Positions 10,888 to 22,825 are shown, counted from the stretch's first letter. The stretch is DNA of 64,000 bases from Craterostigma plantagineum (GCA_027422505.1 JAPQWV010000309.1:372001-436000); one strand, 5' to 3'. The notes: generated by a model from the letters alone, not told the origin. Translations and numbers: made by a program.

Positions 10888-12761
10888 ATGATGGAAGAAC
10901 AACCATCGTTGGCACAAGACCTGCAAGGAAGGTTTGAGGAAGTCGCAGGGGAAGCAGGGAAAAGTCCCGCGTCGGCCCCAACATTGGCCTCGCCGATCGA
11001 GACCCCGGTGGTGGCGCCGACACCCACCTTTGCAGGACCGTCTGGAGCGGTTCCGCCTCAAACTCCCATAACCATGACGGTGGAACAGCTAGATCTGTTG
11101 GTAAAAAATGCGGTGGATGCGGCTATAACTGCTAAGAAAGCGAGGAGCAAGGGCAAACGGAAGCAGCCCCTCTCCGTCCAAGGCAGGACCTCGGATGGAC
11201 ATGTCTCAGAGTGGGCAGAAATGGTAGGAGAAGATGCGATGGCTGAAGAGGAGAGCTTACGTACATTAACAGAAAGGAACCCGTCTAGGAGAGAGGTTGG
11301 CCAAGAAGGAGGTGATGATGGACCATTGAATCCAACACCCAGACGAGGTGAGGAGCCTGTCCGAGGAGTCCAGGAAGGGCCAGTAAACCAAGGGAATGTA
11401 GCACCCCCGACAACCCTAGTCAGTGGATGCAGGATACGTGGAGACAGGAGAACCAACGAGCAAGAAGTGGAAGGGAGAAGCTGTAGCACGCGTGGACAAG
11501 GGAGAGCTGTCAGTTCGGGGGGACAGGAGCTCAGGAGGCAGATGTTGGACTTAAAAAAAATGGTAGATGAGATGCGGAACAAGACGACTAGGCCACATCT
11601 CCGAGGATTGCACCAGGCCGGTACGCCCTTCGCAAAAGGATTGTTGGAGGGGGAGGTAGCGCTCAACTTCAAACAGCTGCCGTATGAGTACGATGGTACC
11701 ACTGACCCTGAGGAGCACGTGCTACGTTTTAAGAATACCATCTTGTTGCATAACTTCTCGGAAGGAGTGAAGTGTAGGGTTTTTCTGACAACATTGGTGA
11801 GAGCTGCCCAACAGTGGTTCAGCCAACTAGAACCTGAGGTTATCCATTCATTCGAGGAGTTCCAAGAAATGTTCATCACCCAGTTTGCTAGCGCTCGGAA
11901 GCCCCCCAAGTCTGATATGTCTTTGTTTCAAGTCAGGCAGCGACCAGACGAGAGCCTTCGGTCCTACGTCAGGAGATTCAATGTGGCGGCCTTAGAGTAC
12001 CCTCTGCGACTACTTCTGTTAAGATTAACGCTCTGGTTCATGGTTTGCAGGTGGGCGATTTATTTGCATCGCTCTCCAAAAAGCCCCCAGAAACGTTTGA
12101 GGAACTGCTGAGCAGAGCAGATAAGTATATAAATTTGGAGGAGAGCAGGTTGGCAAAGATACGAGAGGTAACGACCAGGGCTGTACCTAAGAAGGAAATG
12201 CCAAGTCATAATCGAAACAAGGGAAATGTCCGAACCATTCATCACCCAGCTACCAGGAGGCCTATGCCAGGTGGCGCGAACATATTTCTTCCCAGATATC
12301 AGAGGTACACTCCCTTACGAACAAGCCTAGAAGAGGTCCTGGCCGTGGCGACAAGACATCCAGACATCAGGTACCCTCGAGCCAGCCCTCGAGGATATCC
12401 GAAACCCACAACAGGACCCTTCTGTCGTTATCATAACGAATATGGGCATCACACGACCAACTGCACACACCTGAAGAACGAAGTGGAAAGGCTGATAAAG
12501 GCAGGGCACCTGAAGGAGTTCGTATACCGAGATCGAGGACCGGCTCCACCCCTACAACCCAGGGAGAAGGAAGGCCCGGGGCAGGACAAGGGAAAGCAGC
12601 CTATGCTGGAACCTAATAGGCCTGGGCCCAGCCAACCAAGAGCTCACATCCTCATCATAGTTGGGGGCCCGGACGGCGGAGACTCACACAGAGCACGGAA
12701 GTCATATGCCCGGATGAAAGAAAATGGAAAAGCCTTGATGGGAGGCAGCCTAGTAGGTTAA
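10888..12761 (+). pseudogene. Tat gag (frameshifted)
   Basis: The first ATG in frame is at 10888 (MMEEQPSLAQ). A disordered N-terminal region with Arg/Glu-rich stretches precedes the retrotransposon gag domain at about 11660-12000 (YDGTTDPEEHVLRFKN, AAQQWFSQLEP, FITQFASARK, QRPDESLRSYVRRFN). A frameshift near 12000 moves the rest into the second frame, which resumes at VGDLFASLSKKPPETFEEL and stops at 12761. The nucleocapsid has a Tat-style zinc knuckle, CRYHNEYGHHTTNC (about 12423-12465), with His replacing the second Cys. The role is assembly of virus-like particles. The stop falls immediately before the protease frame. Confidence 0.88.
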
Positions 12762-13500
12762 ATGAAGAGCACAGGGAACATACAGTTTGGGGCACAGGAT
12801 GAGGTCGACGTCGTGCGGCCCCACAACGACGCTCTCGTAATCACCACGGACGTGGCTGGATATAACGTGTCACGGGTATTCATAGATGGAGGCAGTTCAG
12901 CGGATATAATGTTCTTGGATTGCTTCAAGCAAATGAAGTTAGCAACGGAGCTGAAGCCACTTCTTTGTACGGATTCGGGGGAGCTGGTATCCAACCCTTG
13001 GGCCAAGTCACACTCCCAGTGGGACTGGGCGAGGACCCCAGACGGGTGGTACGAATGGTTAACTTCCTGGTGGTAGATGCGGTTTCTTCATACAACATCA
13101 TATTAGGGTGCCCAGCTATTAATGGATTCAGAGCCGTACCTTCGACGTATCACCTGAAGATCAAATTCCCAGTAGGCGACCAGGTGGGAGAGGTCTCGGG
13201 AGATCAGATCAGCTCTCGCCGTTGTTACGCTAATGAGGTCAAGGTTGTGACGGGGGGGAAGGAAAAAGACGGAGTCGAAGTTAGGCAAGCCAAACGCACG
13301 AAACTAGAGGAGGAGGATGGCGGACCTACGAAGCTACAGCCCCAGCCCGACGAGGAGTTAATGACAGTAGAGCTCTACCCAGGAAAGGAGGGTTTTGCTA
13401 GCCAGATAGGGACGAAGATGGGTGAGGAGACAACGCGCAGCTGGTCGAATGCCTCAGACGAAACGCTGATCTCTTCGCCTTCTCCCCGGCGGACATGACT
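12762..13500 (+). pseudogene. Tat aspartic protease region
   Basis: 12762-13076 gives DALVITTDVAGY followed by VFIDGGSSADIMFLDCF, the retropepsin site with its Asp preserved in a DGGSS form. A frameshift near 12960 moves the remainder to 12920-13498, which supplies the flap and C-terminal motif (SYNIILGCPAINGFRAVPS). A basic linker leads toward RT. It would cleave Gag-Pol. Without repair of the frame only part of the enzyme can be made. Confidence 0.82.
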
Positions 13501-15235
13501 GGAGTAGAACCCAGGATAGCTATGCACCACCTGAACATATTGCCAGGAAGCCGCCCTGTGAAGCAGAGACTCCGACGATTTGGAATGGAGAGAGATCAAG
13601 ACATCAAGGCCGAGGTTGGGAAACTAATCAAGGCAGGGCACATCAAGGAGGAACAGTTCCCCACCTGGCTGGCTAATGTGGTTATGGTCAAGAAAGGGAA
13701 TGGCTCCTGGAGAATGTGTGTAGATTTCCGCGACCTTAACAAAGCCTGCCCCAAAGATCACTACCCTCTACCGAGGATAGATCAGCTAGTGGACTCTACG
13801 TCCGGATGCGAGATGTTAAGTATGATGGATGCTTATCAGGGGTACCACAGATAAAGCTCAGCCCGGATGATATAGACAAGGTTTGCTTTGTCACAGCGGG
13901 GGGCACATACGGTTACATCAGGATGCCCTTTGGGCTTAAAAACGCAGGAGCTACCTACCAACGGATGGTTGATACCGTGTTTAAGAACCAGCTAGGGCGC
14001 AGCATGGAGGTGTACGTGGATGACATGTTGGTTAAGTCGACGTTGACCAAAGATCACATCGCCGACCTGAACGAAGCTTTCCGAACCATCCGGGCGTGCG
14101 GCATGAAGCTGAACCCTGAGAAGTGCACCTTTGGAGTGCAGTCGGGAGAGTTTCTGGGGTATATGGTGACAAAAAGGGGAATAGAGTCAATCCCAACAAA
14201 GTGAAAGCCATAATGGAGATGCAGCCACCCCGAAACGTCAAGGAGGTCCAGTGCTTAACCGGTAGGATGGCGGCATTGAGCAGATTCATCGCCAAGTCCA
14301 CAGATAGGAGCCTACCTTTCTTCAAGATACTCCGGAAAGGATGTCGGTTTGAATGGACAGAGGAATGCCAGTCAGCATTCGAAAGGCTAAGGGATTACTT
14401 GCACAACATGCCGTTGTTGACTAAACCATTTCCTGGAGATGAGCTAATCTTGTACTTTTCCACAGGGGAACGTGCCGTGAGCTCGGTTCTCCTGAAGGAG
14501 GAAGGCGATACACAAAGACCGGTGTACTTCGTGAGTAAGACGATGAACGGGGCCGAAAGCAGATACTCTGAGATTGAGAAGGCAGCCTTGGCAGTAATGG
14601 TGTCTGTCCGGAGGTTACGCCCCTACTTCCTATGTCACAAAGTACGGGTACACACCAATTTACCTTTAAAACAAACTCTGAGCAGGCCCGATCTTTCCGG
14701 AAGGATGGTCAAATGGGCAGTTGAACTGGGTGAATACGATGTTGAGTTCGAAAGGCGACCTGCCATTAAGGGACAGGCCTTGTCGGATTTCCTACTGGAA
14801 TCTATCCGTGGAGAGGTATCACCGACCTGGATGGCCTACGTCGATGGCTCGTCAACATCGACAGGAGCAGGAGCAGGAATCTTGATCATCACGCCGGAGG
14901 GAGATGAATTGCAGTTCGCAGTAACCTTTGACTTCCAGGCATCCAACAACGAAGCTGAGTACGAAGCCCTGGTGAAAGGGATGGAGATCCTTAGTAATCT
15001 AGGAGCTACAGGGGTAATCATGTACTCGGACTCCCAATTAGTGGCCCAACAGGTCCAGGGGAACTACGAAGCTAAGAACGAGAAGATGGTGAAGTATGCC
15101 GAACGAGTGGGGAGGCTGAAGACCTCCTTCGATAGTTTCGAAATACGACAGATTCCCCGAGAATAGAATAATAGAGCAGATTCTCTGGCGAAGCTGGCTA
15201 GCGCTGCAGTCCCTGAGGGGACTAGGAAAGTCACT
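13501..15235 (+). pseudogene. Tat reverse transcriptase, RNase H and second RNase H
   Basis: RT spans three frames: 13495-13854 (VKKGNGSWRMCVDFRDLNKA, HYPLPRIDQL), 13806-14204 (VTAGGTYGYIRMPFGLKNA and an intact YVDDML catalytic box) and 14123-15166. The third frame contains the connection region (LTGRMAALSRFI), the usual gypsy RNase H (PVYFVSKTMNG, SEIEKAALAV) and then a second RNase H (WMAYVDGSSTSTGAGAGIL, ASNNEAEYEALVKGMEI, YSDSQLVAQQVQG). The second domain is the Tat hallmark. A stop at 15164-15166 interrupts the end of the second RNase H (IPRE, then NNRADSLAKLAS). Active-site residues are intact, but two frameshifts and a stop break the chain. Confidence 0.9.
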
Positions 15236-16505
15236 ATACTGATGGCTAGCAGGGAGGATCACACGGTACAGGTGGGATGTATACGGGAAGAGAAAGATTG
15301 GAGAGCTCCTATCCTGGAGGCCTTGCGTAACCCCGAACATAGGGACGCAGGAAAATTCCGACAAAGGTTCTGCCTGATTGGAGGGGAGTTATATAAGAGG
15401 GCTTTCGTTCACCCCTACGCCCGATGTTTGTCCAAAAAAGAGGGGAAGTTGGTATTGGAGGAAGTGCATGAGGGATGTGCCGGGGATCACGTCGGGTATA
15501 AAGCAGTCGCTCGGAGAGTGATCAGGGCAGGATATTACTGGCCCACCTTGTTGAGAGACGCTAAGGAACTGGTCAGACGATGCGAGAGCTGCCAAAAGCA
15601 TGGTCCCAAAATCCATGTGCCAGCGGAGGAGCTGGGAGTGATGCATTCCCCATGCCCGTTTGACAAGTGGGGGATAGATATCGTGGGGCCGATGCCCGTC
15701 GCCAAGGCCCAGAAGAAGTTCATTATAGTAGCTGTTGATTATTTCAGCAAATGGGTTGAGGCTAAGGCAGTATCAAAAATCGACGAAACTAACGTGATAG
15801 ACTTCTTGTGGCATCACATCTGTTGCAGGTTTGGAGCTCCCCGAATTCTTACTTCCGACAATGGCACGCAATTTTGCGGGGCCAAAGTCCGAGAGTTCTG
15901 CACAGGAATGAAGATACAACAGAGATTCGTCTCCGTGGGACACCCCCAAGCCAATGGGCAGGTGGAAGTCACCAAACCGTACTATCCTCCGTGGGATAAA
16001 GGCCAGGCTGGAGCAAGAGGGTGGCATATGGTTGGAGTCTCTGGACCCCGTGCTATAGGCATACCGCGTCACTCCGCGAGAGGCCACGGAGGAAACGCCT
16101 TTCCAGTTAGTATATGGATCAGCCGCTCTGATACCTGTTGAGATAAGGATGGAGACGCACAGAGTCATCAACTACGAAGAAGAGCAGAACGCTCGGCTCC
16201 GAAGAGAGGATCTGGATCTAATAGGGGAAATCAGAGAGCTGGCCTTGATAAGGATGGAAAGGTACAAAAGTCGAGTAAAAGCAGCTTATGATAGAAAGGT
16301 GAGGCCCCGATGATTCCAGAAGGGGGATTTGGTCTTAAGAAGGGCAGATGTACTCAAACCACTGAGGAAAATTGACTCGACGTGGGAGGGTCCCTACAAG
16401 GTGGCCCGCGTTTTAGGAGGCGGTGCATATGAGTTAGAGGACGAAGATGGGCGTGGAGTGCCACGACCCTGGAATATCTCGAAGCTTAAGAAATATTATG
16501 CTTAG
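15236..16505 (+). pseudogene. Tat integrase
   Basis: The open part, from 15242, includes the zinc-binding H2C2 module (EVHEGCAGDHVG ... CESCQKHG) and the catalytic core with all three acidic residues: WGIDIVGP, TSDNGTQF and GQVEVT. A frameshift at about 15975 throws the sequence out of frame; the correct continuation (EQEGGIWLESL..., LVYGSAALIPVEI) is in another frame. A TGA at 16311-16313 follows. The C-terminal domain (GDLVLRRADV, TWEGPYKVARVLGGGAYEL, PWNISKLKKYY) ends at TAG 16503-16505. It would insert the element's DNA. The catalytic triad survives; the chain does not. Confidence 0.9.
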
Positions 16506-16674
16506 TGAGGTTTGAATGGATGTACATAAATCAAACAAGGAGGTGTACTCTTTTTCCTTCGCCAAGGTTTTATCCCAAGGGGGTTTAACTTGGCAAGGTT
16601 TTAACGAGGCACCATCCTCTGAATGAAACTACTTTTCGGAAATCTGTGTCCCAATGGTACCCTTCCCACCAAAT

Positions 16675-17322
16675 GGCCCAGACGTGGCCGCGCAGATGCA
16701 CACTTATTTAGCCCAGATGTGGCTGGCCCAGACGTGGCCGCGCAGATGCGCACTTATTTAGCCTAGATGTGGGTGGCCCAGACGTGGCCGCGCAAACGCG
16801 CACTTATCTAGCCCAGATGTGGCTGGCCCAGACGTGGCCGCGCAGATGCGCACTTATCTAGCCCAGATGTGGCTGGCCCAGACGTGGCCGCGTAGATGCA
16901 CACTTATTTAGCCCAGATGTGGCTGGCCCAGACGTGGCCGCGCAGATGCACACTTATTTAGCCCAGATGTGGCTGGCCCAGACGTGGCCGCGCAGATGCG
17001 CACCTATTTAGCCCAGATGTGACTGGCCCAGACGTGGCCGCGCAGATGCGCCCTTACCTAGCCCAGATGCGGCTGGCACAGACGTGGCCGCGCAGATGCG
17101 CACCTATTTAACCCAGATGTGGCTGGCCCAGACGTGGCCGCACAGATGCGCACTTACCTAGTCCAGATGTGGCTGGCCCAGACGTGGCCACACAGATGCG
17201 CACTTACCTAGCCCAGATGTGGCTGGCCCAGACGTGGCCGCACAGATGCGCACTTACCTAGCCTAGACGTGGCTGGCCCAGACGTGGCTGCCAGATGCGC
17301 ACTTATAAGCCCAGATGCGGCT
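16675..17322. repeat. 50-bp minisatellite in the Tat 3' UTR
   Basis: About 13 tandem copies of a 50-bp unit, each containing GGCCCAGACGTGGCCGCGCA and a TTTAGCCCAGATGTGGCT half. Copies begin at 16675, 16725, 16775 and so on, and diverge by a few bases each; the last copies are shortened. Each unit holds two related half-motifs (CCCAGACGTGGC and CCCAGATGTGGC). Tat elements are known to carry such hypervariable 3' UTR tandem repeats. Confidence 0.92.
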
Positions 17323-17964
17323 ATGCAGGTAGTTCTCGTGTTGAGGTATTCCGTCTCTAGATCACCTCAGACAATCGCTCGGTGGGCCCGGACGTGGCTG
17401 CTATGGATGGACCTCGCTGGTCCCCAGGTCAGTCAACGATGACCTCGCAAAAGAGGAGAGGTCTGCCGATACTTAATAGGCCGGATGAAAACATGAAAAC
17501 GAGTAACAAGCTCGAAGCACTGTTGAAATCCCCCCAGGTACGTCTTTCTGTCAGTTAAATAATCTCCTTGAAGAGAGGCTCCGATCTGAGCACAGCAAGA
17601 TGGCATAACGATGGGAGAAAGTGACGCTGGTAAGGTAAAAAAGGAAGCGTTCTTGGTATACTTCGAATATACTGGCGAACCTCAGCACTATTCGAAGTAG
17701 GGGGAGTGGAGAGTGGTAGTAGTGTAGGCCCAACCGCCGACAGCGAGAGGGGCCCAAATATTTAAAGTTCGTACGTGATTAAGTCGGAAGGCAGACAGCG
17801 AAAGGGAAAACATGCTACGACATCATAGAAGCCCCTAGAAAAGCAACATGTAGGGCTCGGGAAAAGGAAACAACAATAGATGTCCAAAACAGGAACATAA
17901 CAAAAGGAGTCCGCGAAAGTAAAAACAGCATTAATTGTTCAGAAACAGAAAACAGACTAGCAAG
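17323..17964. other. Tat internal non-coding spacer
   Basis: Between the minisatellite and the antisense ORF. No coding signature is supportable on either strand; short open frames lack family motifs. Confidence 0.5.
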
Positions 17965-20425
17965 CTAAGAGGGTGGAGCGCCGGAGCCGGCCGCAGAATC
18001 GGGGACATCTGAAGTAGCAGATAGCTCCTGCTGCTCTAACTCGGAGAGTTGAACCAGGAGGACCTCGGGCGAGACTTCCAACAGAGTAGGAGAGCAGTGG
18101 GGCACCCCAACAGACCAGAAGTCCAAATTTGGGGCTGCCTCTGGATCCCCCTTAAATGTCGGAGGGGCGCTCATAGCTTCCATCGCTGCATCCAACGTAG
18201 AGGTGGGCTCACGTCCAGCAGCGAAACCTCCTAAGAAGTAATGCTGCATAAAGGGCGCAAAGTCCACCAGAGAAAGGGTGTCGTGCAGATAGCCCTCGTG
18301 CCAACTCTGGCTCAGCTGGGCCAGGAACTTCATACCCAGGGGGAGCCCATGAGATGCTTCTGACAGAGCTGGACACCTTCCAGCTTCCCCGTGAAATGAC
18401 TATCCTCGACCTTAGCGGCGAAAGCTTGCTCCAGCTCAACCTTCAGGGTTCTCTCCCTCTCAGCCAACAGTTCCTTAGCCCTTAGTTCAATCTGGGCTTG
18501 CTGATCATCTATAAGCTGGTGTAGGCGAGTCGTGAGCTCAGTCACCTTAGCAGCAAGAGCAGCTGCACTCTCCACCTCTAGTTGACGTGACTTCTTCAGA
18601 GCTAAGTCCCTCACACGAGCCTCGCGCTCGCTCTTCTCCTTCTCAAGCTCTTGCTCTAATTGTGCGACCTTTAAATCCCGCTCCTTGATCTTTTCAAGTA
18701 TGTGGCTCTCAGGGGAGGCAGGATCACCAGACGCCAAACCCCGACGAGAAGTCACGGATAAGATAGTAGGCAACAGAAAGGACAGCTGACAATACCAAGC
18801 ACGAATCAACAGCGGAAACCAGCACAAAGAAGTTAAGGGCGAAAATTACCTTAGCCCAATGGTGGGCAGCGAGCTCGACAGCAGAGGCGTCGGACTGATG
18901 ACGAAGCGCTTTTTGTTGTTCGAGTGGCACAATGGCCTGGATGAACTTCACCTTATCCCCAGGACTTAAAGAGTCGTAGCTGTCCGGCATGTCCAGCACC
19001 ATCTTCCCATCAGCCTGCTGATCGATACCCCATTCAGAACCCTGATGGACGAAAGGAGTGAACTCTGAGGCGTCAGGTGAAGGAGGGGCTGTCTCCACAC
19101 GTGGCCTTTTCGCCTTGGCCACAGCAGTCTTCTTCTTTTTCTTCCGAGAAGGCGCAGGCGAGGCATCCTTTCTGACAACATCACCCTCAGAGTCCGATAT
19201 CACCACATCTGCATCTCGCGTGTTTGCTCTAGGAGGAGTGGTATGAGGAGACGAGGACCTGATGGGAGATTTCCCACCAATCTCCGAGGCTGACGGGTCA
19301 GGTTCACCATGGCCTGATGAGGGAGGAGGTTCGATGGGAGCGTCAGAGTCCACTTGCTTGACAGGCAGATCCCGGAATGCATCCCTCCAAGAAATTGACA
19401 TACCTGCATAGGATACATCAAGTCAGGAGGCAGACTGGAGAAAGAGGCCAAGAAGCAGGGGGAAAACCTGCTTACCCTCATGATCGAAAGGTAGAGGCCG
19501 CGAGGAGAGGCTGAAGTGATGAAGTAGGCCGGGGTAGGTCACCAACTCAACCATATCGAACTTCTTTTCAGAAGCCCGGAAATTCAGAAGGCGGAGAGCT
19601 GCTTCATTCTCTTCAGAACATTCCGGTTGGACCCCAGGAAGTCGTTGGGGCACCTGATGGACCTAGTGGTGATGGGGAAAATCCCAATCACACCTTGTAG
19701 GGGTTACGAAGAAATAGAAGGGTGCCACTCCTTGTCTTTATGGGAGCCCCTGCTGAGGAAATGTACGAGACCGCGTGGATTCGCGCACAGATAGAAAAAG
19801 GGCGGGGTAGACTTGAGCTGAAACTGGGAAAGAACAAGCTCCACAGAAGGCCTCCCACCAGCAGCGGTGACCAAGACATAGAAAGCTACCAACTGACGAA
19901 TAGAGGAAGGACTGAACTTTTCAAAGGCACGCGATAAACCTGCAACACTGCCGCTAGAAAGGGGTGAACCGGAAAGCGTAGACCAGCCCTCACTTGGCTT
20001 TCCCAAAAAGCAAGGGACGGAGAAGGTGGAAAGTTGGCATGCTGGCTAGGGTTGGGGACGAAGAGGTGAAAATCAGAGCTGTGGAAGCCTTCTGGTACCA
20101 GCTTCTCTAGACGCCGATAGGTCGACTTGGATGCACCGAACATCTTCCAGTCATCCACCCCAGCGCTATCTCCGACAGCGCCTCGCGAACGAGTTCGCCG
20201 AGATGTGGACGAGTCGGGGGCTGGTTGCGCTGGTGGTGGAGCGGCAGAGGAGGTATCGGCGGGAGTGTGAGAGGAAGAACGTTGGGGAAAATCGGGTGCT
20301 GCCGCGTCTGACGATGGGGCTTTTCGCTTTGACCCCATTTGGGCGGCAACACCTGGCATGGCGGAGGACGCGGAGACGCCCGGCAACGCCGAACGAGTAT
20401 CCTCGGAGACGGCGTTATCAGACAT
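17965..20425 (-). pseudogene. Antisense ORF of the Tat element (putative gypsy-type transposon domain)
   Basis: Read leftward from ATG 20425 (MSDNAVSED). A disordered Ser/Pro-rich, basic region precedes a domain typical of the 'putative gypsy type transposon' family (Transposase_28): RLEKLVPEGFHSSDFH, GLRFPVHPFLAAVLQVYRV, SIRQLVAFYVLVTAAGGRPS, STPPFFYLCANPRGLVHFL, FYFFVTPTRCDWDF. Then come an acidic/basic linker (SRKKKKKTAVAKAKRPRV) and a long coiled coil (VAQLEQELEKEKSEREARV ... LLAERERTLKVELEQ). Frames change near 19970, 19735 and 18340. Two other breaks look like GT..AG introns (about 19400-19480 and 18730-18845). Similar antisense ORFs are known in Retand-type elements; the function is unknown. 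Confidence 0.75.
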
Positions 20426-20843
20426 TTCTCCGACGCGCAAAGGAGGAAATGGAGAAAACTAAGGACGAATCGACGAAGATACGGTAAATAAGGACATTGG
20501 AGAGCGAAATGATACCTGGGAAAGTCGCGGATGGAGAAGAAATCGGGACACCGGCGAAAACCCTAAAGTGACGATTGAGAATTCGTTGTTTTTGGCTAAG
20601 TATGGGAAGCGATTTCGAAAGGGGGAAAATTTGAAGGAAACCGCCTCGAGAAATTCAAAAAGCAGAAGTGACAGGCGTGGACACGTGTCACCCTGCGGAC
20701 GCTGCCTTCTTCTGCAAATAGCACAGGACCTGTTCAATCGACGTAAATACAGTGCAGACCGGCTAAGGAGTCCAGAATCACTAAAAAGGAGGAATGCTCT
20801 CTCAAGTGTACTCCGAACTGTAATACTTGGCATATTACACTTC
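20426..20843. other. Tat spacer between antisense ORF and polypurine tract
   Basis: Non-coding. It would contain the promoter and 5' leader of the antisense ORF if that is transcribed; no promoter motif is assigned. Confidence 0.45.
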
Positions 20844-20860
20844 AGAGTAGGGGGACTGGA
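20844..20860 (+). promoter_or_regulatory. Polypurine tract of the Tat element
   Basis: AGAGTAGGGGGACTGGA directly abuts the TGATAGGGG start of the 3' LTR, the expected plus-strand primer position. Confidence 0.8.
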
Positions 20861-21556
20861 TGATAGGGGTAACCTTTAACCCAGCATTCCTCCTAATCGT
20901 ACTACCTGAAGAAAGTGACTTAGCGGACATATTGACAGATGGGGCGAACCCCTGGGTATCTGTGAATATGTACGGAAAAAGTAGATGATTGCTGACGGGG
21001 AAATAGTCTAGGCGGGAAATATTGGATCTGGCCGACCAAGGGACACGTGGGGCATGGTGAGTGGTCGACATGCTGAGCAGGAAGGAGGCGCGCCAGTCTG
21101 ACATCCGTACACCTGCAGGTGCTGTCTCTCCTATGAGGTACCAAACGTCACTATCATGTGGTCCCGTAGGACTACCAGCTGGGACGACAAGGAGAAAACG
21201 GGTATATGTGAATAAAGGAGAAAAAGTGAAGGAGGAGAGAGAACGGATACATTACAAGACACTTAGAGAAATATTATATTCATCTTCTTCATTCTCTTTA
21301 ACGCCATTAACACACTGTAACGAGCGAAGTGAGCTTGAGGGTGTATTTCCGACTGTGACTAGTGGATACTATTTCCGGCGGCCCGTGGACGTAGGACACC
21401 TGTCCGAACCACGTACATCTGCGTCTCTGTCACTTCTTTCTTTCTCCGTACCAAAATATAGATCCTAAAAGACACTAAAGCGAAAGTCCTAGCCCGTTTC
21501 ACCCATCACCACTCTTCCCGGACAAAATACTGTTGATCGGGGTCGTACCCGCATCA
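20861..21556 (+). repeat. 3' LTR of the Tat element
   Basis: TGATAGGGG...GCATCA, about 696 bp, with TGAT/ATCA inverted ends. It aligns throughout with the 5' LTR, with about twenty scattered differences, and carries the shared CGGCCCGTGGACGTAGG motif at 21379-21395. Confidence 0.93.
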
Positions 21557-21756
21557 AGTAGTATCAAGATCAACTGCATCACATTTTATGTCATGCATGA
21601 CATAGCATTGACTTTACAGCCGCAAGCAAGTCCAACGAGGAAAGAGACCATAAAAAGTCTAATTCATACACAACATACAACGGATTGCCATAATTACTAG
21701 AGCCATTTTTTGATTAATCCGAAATGGTTGGCATTTTAAGTGGCGGGAATTTGGTA

Positions 21757-21764
21757 GTCGTATA
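21757..21764. repeat. 8-bp target site duplication (left) of the hAT element
   Basis: GTCGTATA, repeated exactly at 22797-22804. An 8-bp duplication is the hAT signature. Confidence 0.9.
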
Positions 21765-22796
21765 TAGGGGTGAGCGCGGTGCGGTTTGGGCGGTCTTTAT
21801 AGAAAAATTAACCCGACCCAATGTATTGCGGTTTTTTACAATATATCACAAATCCGATCATCTTAACCCGATAGATTGCGGTTTGCTTATGTGCGGTTGG
21901 GTTGGGGCAGTTTTCGCGGTTTTAATATTTATTTTTATCATAACGAAAATTAAAGTAATATTCTAAATTATAGATAGAGCAAAAAGGTATATCATTAACC
22001 CATTTACAAATATAAAAGTTTATATACAGATATGTTATTATCATAGTAATAAATAATAGTAACAGATAATAAAAGTCCGATAAGAAGCTTGATTAGAAAT
22101 AAAATTTAAAGCAGGTGCCTCATTTTGATTTAAAAATTTCCCTTACAAGAATAAAATTTTGATTTTAAATTTTAACTTGCCTTCTATAAACATCAAGTGT
22201 TGTGGTTCTTGATCTCATCGAATAAAGAATGAGGATTGCATTGGATAGACACGTAATTCTTTACTACATAATATTTAATTTCTTTTAAAAAATCATCATT
22301 TAGAACTTAGCTTTACGCAATGTATTATGATTAGGCCATGTCCTTGTATCCAATTCCCCTTCGAAGAAGAAAAATATTTATTTCAAAATTTTAACTAGCC
22401 TTCTATAAACTTCAAGTGTATAGTTGTTGATTCCAATTCTGAATAAAGGAGGAGAGTTGCATTGGATAAACATCAAAAAAAAAATTTCACTACATAATAT
22501 GAGTCGATGTTCTTGTATTGTAGTGATTAATATTTTTGGCCTCGCTACTATTATGAGTTATATTCATAAACGCACCCAACCGCATTTAAAAATATACTAG
22601 AATTTTACCATATTTTATTCAATATTTCATAAATAATAGGGTTTTAAAAATACAAAACCAAACCCGATTGCAAAATATGCGGTTTTACATTTTGAAACCC
22701 AAACCAACCCATCAAACTGTTAACCCGATACTTATGATCTGGGTTGGGTTGGATCGATTGGGTGGGCCGGTCCGACGGGTTAAATGCTCACCCCTA
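21765..22796. mobile_element. Non-autonomous hAT transposon
   Basis: Terminal inverted repeats TAGGGGTGAGC (21765-21775) and GCTCACCCCTA (22786-22796) flank 1032 bp. A perfect 8-bp duplication GTCGTATA sits on both sides. Subterminal regions are rich in GCGGTTTGGG and AACCCAAACC-like repeats, the usual transposase-binding arrangement of hAT elements. No transposase coding sequence is present; the interior is AT-rich. It inserted just to the right of the Tat element. Confidence 0.92.
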
Positions 22797-22825
22797 GTCG
22801 TATAGGCATGTATATAAGGAATGTG

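Larger units (their letters stand above)
9985..21556 (+). mobile_element. Full-length Ty3/gypsy retrotransposon, Tat lineage
   Basis: Two near-identical LTRs (9985-10678 and 20861-21556) enclose a PBS, gag, protease, RT, RNase H, a second RNase H, integrase, a minisatellite-bearing 3' UTR, an antisense ORF and a polypurine tract. The RT-before-integrase order defines gypsy. A second, archaeal-type RNase H between the first RNase H and integrase, plus an antisense ORF, marks the Tat group (Retand/Ogre relatives). By eye the LTRs differ at roughly twenty positions over about 695 bp, so insertion is fairly recent, yet gag-pol is broken by several frameshifts. This copy would need helper proteins. 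Confidence 0.93.

Noticed and set aside
11058..11909. Long minus-strand open frame over the Tat gag
   Set aside because: It is the shadow of the gag reading frame; the protein shows no family motifs, while the plus strand has clear capsid motifs.
16675..17322. Regular 50-bp repeats that could suggest a CRISPR array
   Set aside because: The whole unit repeats with no unique spacers, it lies in a retrotransposon 3' UTR, and the DNA is a plant genome.
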